Assembly (NCBI RefSeq): GCF_050016015.1
Contig: NZ_JBNHEQ010000064.1
Coordinates: 40,824-104,823, forward strand
DNA: 64,000 nucleotides
DNA from: Trichodesmium sp002260545
GTDB taxonomy: Bacteria; Cyanobacteriota; Cyanobacteriia; Cyanobacteriales; Microcoleaceae
Direction: 5' to 3'
Position 1 is the stretch's first letter. Every line of letters begins with the position of its first letter. The position numbers were made by a program, and so were the translations under genes. The notes under the pieces were generated by a model that did no database searches, was not told where the DNA came from, and saw nothing but the letters and a program-made list of their open reading frames with translations. Below, in pieces: positions 54,830 to 61,689 of the stretch.

Positions 54830-55729
54830 ATGAAATTTGAAATAGTCAAGGAGAAAAAAAATTCTAATGCCAAAGATGAAGTAAGTAGTTTACTCGAAAC
54901 ACCCAAATGGACGTTAGATGAAATAGCCTTGTCAAAAACTACAATTGAGCAAATTCAAGAAATGATTGCTTATGTAAAAAATAGGGAAAAATTGTTACTT
55001 GAATGGGAATTTAATCGTTTTCTCAAAACAGGTAATGGTTTAAGCATAAACTTTTTTGGATTACCAGGAACGGGAAAAAGTATTACTGCTGAAGCCATTG
55101 CCCAAAAATTAGGAACTAAGATTATCAAAGTTAATTATGGAGAATTAGAATCTGAATTAGTAGGTGGTACATCTAAGAATTTATCAAAAGTTTTCCAAGT
55201 AGCTGAAGAAAATCAGAGTGTATTATTTTTTGATGAAGCTGATGCAGTATTAAGTAAGAGAATTTCCAACTTATCTCAAGCAGCAGATTATGGTGTGAAC
55301 TCTGCCAAAAGCACTTTATTAACATTAATGGATAAGTTTAATGGCGTAATCATATTTGCCACAAACTTATTTGAAAATTATGATGAGGCTTTTTTAAGGA
55401 GAATCATTTTTAACGTTGAGTTTCCCGTACCAGATATAGAAATGAGAACTCAACTTTGGCAATTTCATATATCTGAAAAAGTTCCTAGAAATATCACTTA
55501 TAAAAGAGCGGCTGAAATTAGTGAAGGATTATGTGGTGGAGATATTAGAAACATCACAATTAAACTCGGATTAAAATTGCTAGTTGGTAAAGCAAAAGCT
55601 ATTGATGAAGAAATTATCAATGAAGAAATTGACAAATATAAAACTATCAAACTGCGTCACAAAAAAATTAATTTAGCAGAAGCAGTTGTGGTAGAAAACG
55701 GAAACAATTCAGATTTAAAGGAGGAATAA
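54830..55729 (+). CDS. AAA+ ATPase of an uncharacterised module
   Basis: 299 residues. Walker A GLPGTGKS (77-84), Walker B VLFFDEAD (131-138), sensor-1 Asn in FATNLF (179), R190-R191 as arginine-finger candidates, and a helical lid ending KLGLKLLVGKAKAID. The fold is that of classic AAA proteins (FtsH/katanin-like core), without a protease or substrate-binding domain. The next gene (membrane protein) starts 3 bp after the stop behind AAGGAGG, so the two are translationally coupled. It might remodel a membrane-bound target. No named family recognised. Confidence 0.85.
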   Translation: MKFEIVKEKKNSNAKDEVSSLLETPKWTLDEIALSKTTIEQIQEMIAYVKNREKLLLEWEFNRFLKTGNGLSINFFGLPGTGKSITAEAIAQKLGTKIIKVNYGELESELVGGTSKNLSKVFQVAEENQSVLFFDEADAVLSKRISNLSQAADYGVNSAKSTLLTLMDKFNGVIIFATNLFENYDEAFLRRIIFNVEFPVPDIEMRTQLWQFHISEKVPRNITYKRAAEISEGLCGGDIRNITIKLGLKLLVGKAKAIDEEIINEEIDKYKTIKLRHKKINLAEAVVVENGNNSDLKEE

Positions 55730-55732
55730 ATT

Positions 55733-56098
55733 ATGCCGATAGAACCTATAACTTGGGTAGTTATTATAGGTGGTACTTTTTTACTTGGTGCTGCTGTTGG
55801 TCACTTTTGGGATGATATTAAAGCTTGGTTAACCCGTGTCACAAAAAATCTACTAGATTCGATTGATAAGACTATTGATGTACTTTCTGAAGCTATGGTT
55901 TATTTAGTTAGAGAAAACAAACGTTTTTACAAGAGAGTTGAAATTTATGTGAGAAATAAAATTAACAAAAGTACAGGCAAAAATAGAGGAATACTCTATG
56001 AACAAGAAGAAATTCCTGAGTTTGATGTTCCTGAAGATATGAAAGAGCCACTTTACGAACAAGCAAAGATACAAATCCTTCGGGGAACTACTTCTTAA
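55733..56098 (+). CDS. Small membrane protein coupled to the AAA+ ATPase
   Basis: 121 residues: one membrane helix (about 7-25, ITWVVIIGGTFLLGAAVGHF), then a long amphipathic helix (DDIKAWLTRVTKNLLDSIDK) and basic stretch KRFYKRVEIYVRNKINK. The acidic tail EQEEIPEFDVPEDMKEP follows. The G-x-x-x-G helix plus coiled region is like YtxH-type envelope proteins, but no family is claimed. Strong Shine-Dalgarno AAGGAGG and a 3-bp gap tie it to the ATPase. A decayed duplicate lies at 56325-56530. Confidence 0.82.
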   Translation: MPIEPITWVVIIGGTFLLGAAVGHFWDDIKAWLTRVTKNLLDSIDKTIDVLSEAMVYLVRENKRFYKRVEIYVRNKINKSTGKNRGILYEQEEIPEFDVPEDMKEPLYEQAKIQILRGTTS

Positions 56099-56324
56099 AA
56101 TCATAACTGAATATCAAATCGGTTTGCTTCTAAGTGTTATAAGAAATCTGGTTTATGGGAGACAGATATAAGTATAGTAGGGCATTTTATATAAACCCGA
56201 TTTCTCTGCTTTATTTATACCGACACTAAAGCAAATTTCAGACAAGGATACTTCTCAAAAATAACGATAAGTAATCCTAAAACCAATCAAAAATTATTAC
56301 TTTACAATTATAAATAAGGTAAAA

Positions 56325-56530
56325 ATGACAGAAGCAGAAAATCTTTTTGTTTATTTAATTAGGGAAAGCAAACGTTATTACAAGAGAGTTGAAATTTATG
56401 TGAGAAATAAGACAAAAATACTAGCTGAACAAGAATAAGTTTCTTCCTATGATATTCCTGAAGAGATAAGAGAGAAACTTGAACGACAAGAAAAGTATTA
56501 ATACTTCGGGTAGCTACTTCCTTAAAATGA
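56325..56530 (+). pseudogene. Decayed duplicate of the small membrane-protein gene
   Basis: Reads MTEAENLFVYLIRESKRYYK and RVEIYVRNK, matching residues 54-75 of the intact gene, with KILAEQE followed by a TAA (56436-56438), then VSSYDIPEEIREKLERQEKY. The stop replaces the second Glu of the intact EQEE. A further TAA and a one-base shift end it. The sequence before it (CAAATTTCAGACAAGGA) is repeated before the next gene, so a local duplication created both. Confidence 0.75.
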
Positions 56531-56623
56531 GAACTAAAACTCAAACAAATTTCAGACAAGGAGATTGTTCAAAAAGAACTAGAAGTTATCCTCAAACAAA
56601 TCAAAGATTCTTACTTGACAATT

Positions 56624-57040
56624 ATGGATAAGATTAAAATGACAGAAGAAGACAACCTGGCAGAAAAGTTTTATAAATTATTGAATACTCTCAAAAATGC
56701 AGAGGAAAAAATATCACAAGCAGTACAAGAAAATGTTCTTGATACTGATACCTTTAATAGTATTGAAGAGGAAGTTTTAAACTTTGATTTGCTGGAGAAA
56801 GATATTGAAAAAATCCAGACAAGAATTGAGCAAGATGAATATTCTGTTTTAGGAAGCAGTCTTATTCTTGATAACGAAAAAGACTTGATAGAAATTAAAA
56901 CTTACAGTCAAAAAGGAGAAAAAAGTTTTGTGAATACTGTAAGCGCTAAAGTCAAACAAGTCACAAATATTCCTGCGGATATTCTAGAGGAAATTAAGAT
57001 TAAAGGTCGCGTTGAAATAAGTTTGAAATTTGATGATTGA
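56624..57040 (+). CDS. Coiled-coil protein of the AAA+ module
   Basis: About 138 residues from ATG 56624; ATG 56639 (MTEEDNL) and TTG 56615 are alternatives. The N-terminal half is helical and acidic (NTLKNAEEKISQAVQENVL), with a probable coiled coil to residue 75. The C-terminal half is beta-like (EYSVLGSSLILDNEKDLIE) and ends GRVEISLKFDD. No membrane helix. Same direction as the ATPase and after its duplicated neighbour, so probably part of the module. No family recognised. Confidence 0.7.
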   Translation: MDKIKMTEEDNLAEKFYKLLNTLKNAEEKISQAVQENVLDTDTFNSIEEEVLNFDLLEKDIEKIQTRIEQDEYSVLGSSLILDNEKDLIEIKTYSQKGEKSFVNTVSAKVKQVTNIPADILEEIKIKGRVEISLKFDD

Positions 57041-57348
57041 TTTGACTTTTATTTAATAGGAAATTCGGTTAAACAATTGTCATTACAAAATTAGGGAAGC
57101 AATCTCAAAGTAATAGAGATTGCTTCCTTCCACAAAGTGCATTTAAAAATATATTTTTTTGATAACTGAAGTAGTTTTGCTAACTTCCTTATCTTATACT
57201 CTTTTGACTGACAAATAAAGGGATAAAGCCTCTCCATGAATGGAGAAAAAAGAAAAAAAATCCTTTTAGCTAATCCTCTTATTTATAAGAAGAGGTAATT
57301 ATTAATTATTAATTATTAATTGTTGAACATACTCCCTATTTAATTTAA
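57041..57348. repeat. Spacer with inverted hairpin element
   Basis: An AGATTGCTTCCTTCC fragment (57116-57131), then an inverted CTCTTCT-type element (57205-57300: AAAGGGATAAAGCCTCTCCA ... AAGAAGAGGTAATT) and AATTATTAATTATT repeats, between convergent genes. Confidence 0.6.
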
Positions 57349-57978
57349 TTAACATTCAAGCAAGGGATTATTTTTTCTATATAAACTCTTGGGATTTAAT
57401 AAAGGTAATTTTAAAACCTCAATCCAATCTATCAATTGAAAATCCGTTTCTAAATCTGAATCATCTTGAAATGCAGTAGTCAAAATCTGATTAACTGCTT
57501 TGGCAATACAATGTTCAACTAACCAATCATTAGTCCGTTCTAAATCTCGGTCAAACTCCAAATAAATTGCACCTATTAGAGCTTCAAAAATTTGAGCTAA
57601 AATTTTATTTTGCTCACTTTTATACTTCCATTTATAACTTTTTCCCAATAGAGAAAACTGCCTCAACTTTAAATCTCTAGCAAATTCAGAAAGCATCTTT
57701 CTACTGACCAGATCGCTTTCTATAATAGTCAGAGTTGCTTTACCTAAACTAGAAAAATTGTCTGATAAATAGTTACTAACAATTCGACAAAAAACTATAT
57801 AGCCCAAGTTGGCCAAACCTTGATGCTCTAAAACCCGTTGTTTTTGTTCTGGCTTAATAATATTAGTCCCATCATAAATGTGATTTGGATGAGTCAGAGC
57901 AATTTCCAATAGTTCAGGATGTTCACATTCGGGGATAGAGATACTCACTTTTTTTACAGCCTCAATATTTAAGCCCAT
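57349..57978 (-). CDS. RNase III-like protein with degenerate active site
   Basis: 209 residues. The endonuclease fold is recognisable: HPELLEIALTHPNH, then LEHQGLANLGYIVF in place of the RNase III signature (E-R-L-E-F-L-G-D), and AQIFEALIGAIYLEF in place of A-D-x-F-E-A-L-I-G-A. The metal-binding Asp of each motif is lost (LGD to LGY; AD to AQ), while Glu132 is kept. No double-stranded-RNA-binding domain follows; the last 60 residues are unlike it. Likely a non-catalytic RNA- or ribosome-binding relative. Start ATG 57978. Intact, so not an obvious pseudogene. Confidence 0.75.
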   Translation of the reverse strand: MGLNIEAVKKVSISIPECEHPELLEIALTHPNHIYDGTNIIKPEQKQRVLEHQGLANLGYIVFCRIVSNYLSDNFSSLGKATLTIIESDLVSRKMLSEFARDLKLRQFSLLGKSYKWKYKSEQNKILAQIFEALIGAIYLEFDRDLERTNDWLVEHCIAKAVNQILTTAFQDDSDLETDFQLIDWIEVLKLPLLNPKSLYRKNNPLLEC

Positions 57979-58494
57979 AATATTATCACTAACTCCATAA
58001 AATGAGATTTAATTAATAATTACTACAATCTCTTAGCAGATAATTACAGAATAGTTAATAATTTAATAAGATTTGTATCAAAAAAGTATGAGAGATTGTT
58101 TTTAAAGTAAATCTAAAAAAGGGGGATAGAGAACAACTTCACTGAGAACAGGGAACAAAAAATAATACAAAAGTATTTCCCACTATAAAATTTCCACTAT
58201 AAAACAGGATTGAAATATATAGCAATCCTCCGCATATTCGTGGCAAAAATCTTAGTGCTTTTTAGGGAAAACTCAACTGGGAACACTTAACTGGTGGAAG
58301 TTTCAACTTTTTTATCTATTTTTTGATTTGTCAAGACCTATTTAGGATTGCTATAGTTAGCATTTTATAGCAGTTTTATGACCAAGAAATAAGATTTCAA
58401 GTCTCCCTAGTCAAGAATATAAAAAATAAATTCCCTATTTTCTTGCTTCCTAATTCAGATTTAAGATACTGATAACTGATAACTGAAATGACTT
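57979..58494. other. Divergent promoter region with MITE
   Basis: 516 bp between divergent genes. A TATAGCAATCC MITE occupies 58218-58355. ATACTGATAACTGATAACTG repeats (58466-58485) sit directly before the FGH start. No gene. Confidence 0.5.
58218..58355. mobile_element. MITE-like element, TATAGCAATCC ends
   Basis: TATAGCAATCCTCCGCATA and CCTATTTAGGATTGCTATA bound 138 bp; the interior (CTCAACTGGGAACACTTAAC) differs from other members. No ORF. Confidence 0.6.
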
Positions 58495-59343
58495 ATGTCT
58501 ACAGAAATTAAACTGGTTAAACAACATCAATCTTTTGGTGGCACAGTTAGCTATTATTTCCACTTATCTTACACCTGTAATATTGAGATGCGTTTCTCAA
58601 TTTATCAACCACTGCAAGGGAAATTAAAACCTCTGCCAATTCTGTATTTTCTCTCTGGTTTAACTTGTACTGAAGATAATTTTATGGCTAAAGCAGGAGC
58701 GCAACAATTTGCTAATAAATATGGATTAATTTTAGTTGTACCAGATACAAGTCCACGTAATACTGGTATTGTTGGAGAGGATGATAATTGGGATTTTGGT
58801 ACAGGTGCAGGATTCTATATTAATGCTACTTCAGAACCTTGGAAAAAACATTATCAAATGTATAGTTATGTAGTTGAAGAATTACCAGAAATTATTGCCA
58901 AAAATTTTCTAGTACAACCAGATAAACAAAGTATTTTCGGTCACTCTATGGGAGGTCATGGAGCATTAATTTGTGCTTTGAAAAATCCTGAAAAATATCA
59001 ATCTGTTTCTGCTTTTGCTCCAATTGCAGCACCTATGCGTTGTCCTTGGGGTGAAAAAGCTTTTACCAATTATTTAGGTATAAATCAAGAAAATTGGCGT
59101 GATTATGATGCTAGTGAATTAGTTTTAATTTCTGGTTATAATCGTCCGATTTTAATTGATGTAGGAACTGCCGATCCTTTTTTTGCTCAAAAACAATTAC
59201 TCCCAGAAGTGTTTGAAAATTCCTGTGAAAAAGTTGGCTTACCCCTGACTTTAAGAATGCAAGAAAATTACGATCATAGCTATTATTTCATTGCATCTTT
59301 TATCGAGGATCATATTCGTTATCATGCTGAAGCTTTAAACTGA
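58495..59343 (+). CDS. fghA: S-formylglutathione hydrolase
   Basis: 282 residues, the normal length. Hydrolyses S-formylglutathione to formate and glutathione, the second step of glutathione-dependent formaldehyde oxidation. Esterase-D fold: LSGLTCTEDNFMAKAGAQ, nucleophile S151 in GHSMGGHGA, acid D227 in IDVGTADPFF and H261 in YDHSYYFIASFI. Also PRCPWG-type loop (MRCPWGEKAF). All catalytic residues are intact. The gene for the first step (51443-52552) is on the same strand 5.9 kb upstream but carries two stops, so this enzyme may be left without its usual partner unless another copy exists. Confidence 0.95.
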   Translation: MSTEIKLVKQHQSFGGTVSYYFHLSYTCNIEMRFSIYQPLQGKLKPLPILYFLSGLTCTEDNFMAKAGAQQFANKYGLILVVPDTSPRNTGIVGEDDNWDFGTGAGFYINATSEPWKKHYQMYSYVVEELPEIIAKNFLVQPDKQSIFGHSMGGHGALICALKNPEKYQSVSAFAPIAAPMRCPWGEKAFTNYLGINQENWRDYDASELVLISGYNRPILIDVGTADPFFAQKQLLPEVFENSCEKVGLPLTLRMQENYDHSYYFIASFIEDHIRYHAEALN

Positions 59344-59351
59344 ATTAAGAC

Positions 59352-59477
59352 TATAGCAATCCTAAATAGGTTTGATATTTTGTTGTAGGGGTTTGGTCTC
59401 CAAACCCAGTTATTCCAGCAGTAGACCAATACACTTTAAATGGTTGATTTAGAAAAAAATTCTCAAACCTTGCTATA
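59352..59477. mobile_element. MITE-like element directly after fghA
   Basis: TATAGCAATCCTAAATAGGT, inner arm GTAGGGGTTTGGTCTCCAAA, and a worn right end CAAACCTTGCTATA. 126 bp. It begins 8 bp after the fghA stop and ends at the start of the 77-bp array. Confidence 0.6.
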
Positions 59478-59480
59478 GCA

Positions 59481-60422
59481 AATGAAATTTTCTGACTATT
59501 GCTCTATACCCAATAATCAAATTCATTTTCTGAAGCTCACGCCAGATGTAGATAGATAATCAAATTTTCTGACTATTGCTCTATACCCAATCATCAAATT
59601 CATTTTCTGAAGCACACGCCAGATGTAGATAGATAATCAAATTTTCTGACTATTCCTATATACCCAATAATCAAATTCATTTTCTGAAGCTCACGCCAGA
59701 TGTAGATAGATAATCAAATTTTCTGACTATTGCTCTATACCCAATCATCAAATTCATTTTCTGAAGCACACGCCAGATGTAGATAGATAATCAAATTTTC
59801 TGACTATTGCTCTATACCCAATCNNNNNNNNNNNNNNNNNNNNNNNNNNNNNNNNNNNNNNNNNNNNNNNNNNNNNNNNNNNNNNNNNNNNNNNNNNNNN
59901 NNNNNNNNNNNNNNNNNNNNNNNTCATTTTCTGAAGCACACGCCAGATGTAGATAGATAATCAAATTTTCTGACTATTCCTATATACCCAATNNNNNNNN
60001 NNNNNNNNNNNNNNNNNNNNNNNNNNNNNNNNNNNNNNNNNNNNNNNNNNNNNNNNNNNNNNNNNNNNNNNNNNNNNNNNNNNNNNNNNNNNACACGCCA
60101 GATGTAGATAGATAATCAAATTTTCTGACTATTCCTATATACCCAATCATCAAATTCATTTTCTGAAGCTCACGCCGGATGTGNNNNNNNNNNNNNNNNN
60201 NNNNNNNNNNNNNNNNNNNNNNNNNNNNNNNNNNNNNNNNNNNNNNNNNNNNNNNNNNNNNNNNNNNNNNNNNNNNNNNNNNNAATGAAATTTCCTTCTA
60301 TTCCTATATACCCAATCATCAAATTCATTTTCTGAAGCTCACGCCGGATGTGGATAAATAATGAAATTTCCTTCTATTCCTATATACCCAATCATCAAAT
60401 TCATTTTCTGAAGCACACGGCA
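59481..60422. repeat. 77-bp tandem repeat array B (three 100-N gaps)
   Basis: Unit start CTCTATACCCAATAATCAAA at 59502 and 59579, then CCTATATACCC variants (59656 and on); period 77 bp throughout. Two sub-types alternate (GCTCACGCCAG / GCACACGCCAG), and later units change to GCCGGATGTG and AATGAAATTTCCTTCTATTC. Gaps at 59824-59923, 59993-60092 and 60184-60283 mean length is unknown. The same family as array A. Lies between convergent fghA and cysH. Confidence 0.92.
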
Positions 60423-60452
60423 GATGTAGATGGGTCATTATTCATCTACATC
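60423..60452. repeat. Hairpin closing array B
   Basis: A perfect 10-bp stem: GATGTAGATG (60423-60432) and CATCTACATC (60443-60452) with a 10-nt loop. The left arm is the GATGTAGAT of the last 77-bp unit; the right arm is unique. It could terminate a transcript of the array or of cysH. Confidence 0.65.
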
Positions 60453-60534
60453 GGCATTTAATAATTTATTTCCCCTGGTTTTATACAACCCCTAAAATTT
60501 TGCTTTTCTTCCCTTCTGCCTTCTGCCTTCCTTC

Positions 60535-61338
60535 TTACAATAAACTAGAATCAAGACTTTGAGCTTCAGCTTTTGTTTCTGGTAAATGTAGGCCACACTC
60601 CTGCTTAAGACCATGAAAGCGAGTATCCCTTTCATCTGTATCATCAGCAGTCAGAGGACGACTAGAATGCCAATCTCCCACAGTAGTGTATCCCAAATCG
60701 AAAAATGGATGATAAGGCAAATCGTGGGCTGTCAAATATTGATAAATATCCCGTGAATGCCAACTAAGTATCGGTAAAATCTTATATATATCCGACTGTT
60801 TACCAATCCGATCTAAACCTTGGCGGTGCTTAGTTTGGTCTCCCCTTAACCCAGTTAACCAACAAGTTGCCCTAAGCTCTTTCAATGCTCGTTGCATGGG
60901 TTCTACCTTGCGAATTTGGTCATAGCGGTTGAGGGAATCAACATCTTTTTCAGCCCAAAGTCGGCCATATATAGCTTCCATTCGAGCTGGACTAATAGGA
61001 GACTGATATACTTTAAGATTAAGTTTAAGTCGTTCTGTCAACTCTTCAGCAAATTTATAGGTTTCTTCTGGTAAATATCCTGTATCAATCCAGATCACAG
61101 GAATATTAGGTACAACACTTGTAACTAGATGTAACATAACAGCAGCTTGGATACCAAAACTGGTAGTCATAATTAGACCTTCCCCAAAAGTTTCATATCC
61201 CCACTTCACCAAAGTATGAGCATCTGCTTGGCTAAGTTCCTGGTTTATAGCCTCAAGATTAAGTTCTGGTATATATCTGTAATCTTGATGATTGTATTGT
61301 TTCTCTTCTTTAAGTGCGATTGGACTATTATGTAACAT
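60535..61338 (-). CDS. cysH: Phosphoadenylyl-sulfate reductase
   Basis: 267 residues. Reduces PAPS to sulfite with thioredoxin in assimilatory sulfate reduction. It shows the PP-loop-like TTSFGIQAAVMLHL (58-71), PVIWIDTGYLPEETYKFAEE, TGLRGDQTKHR and the catalytic Cys248 in KQECGLH. The CC...C iron-sulfur ligands of APS reductases are absent (the site reads NRYDQIRKVEP), which places it with PAPS-specific reductases, as expected for cyanobacteria. Complete. Its 3' end faces the 77-bp array. Confidence 0.95.
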   Translation of the reverse strand: MLHNSPIALKEEKQYNHQDYRYIPELNLEAINQELSQADAHTLVKWGYETFGEGLIMTTSFGIQAAVMLHLVTSVVPNIPVIWIDTGYLPEETYKFAEELTERLKLNLKVYQSPISPARMEAIYGRLWAEKDVDSLNRYDQIRKVEPMQRALKELRATCWLTGLRGDQTKHRQGLDRIGKQSDIYKILPILSWHSRDIYQYLTAHDLPYHPFFDLGYTTVGDWHSSRPLTADDTDERDTRFHGLKQECGLHLPETKAEAQSLDSSLL

Positions 61339-61689
61339 AAGTTATTACCAATAAAATTCTCGGTATAAAGATTTATGATTTATCATACGTTACTAATAAC
61401 CTCCTAATGAGAGATAATTGATACTATTTTGGTCTTTATTAAGACTATTTTTTCTCTAGAGATGCTCTCGTGTTACAAAAAGCTTTTTTTGTCGTATAAT
61501 TAAAGAAATAAAAAAAGACCAATTTAGCAAAACTAACTGGTCTAGGTATTAAATATGTTCCGTTGTTATTTCTGTGAGATAAACCTCTGGCTACGCATTC
61601 CCAAGTTCGCAGCGTTTAGCGGGTTATTAGGTCTCACTTTGTTTTCTGTACTTATTGTAACAAACTATTGAGAAATTTATTAAAAAAAT
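61339..61689. other. Spacer between cysH and rqcH
   Basis: 351 bp holding the cysH promoter. A small stem AGACCA/TGGTCT (61515-61542) could end rqcH transcription. CGCAGCGTTTAGCGGG (61609-61624) resembles the GC-rich dispersed repeat. No gene. Confidence 0.45.

Noticed and set aside
50157..57040. Genome-wide recoding of TAA as Glu/Gln
   Set aside because: Many intact genes here end in TAA at the normal family length (def, FHA-PrsW, fghA, rqcH), so TAA is a working stop.
59754..60361. ORFs across the N runs
   Set aside because: They consist mainly of unknown bases inside the 77-bp array.
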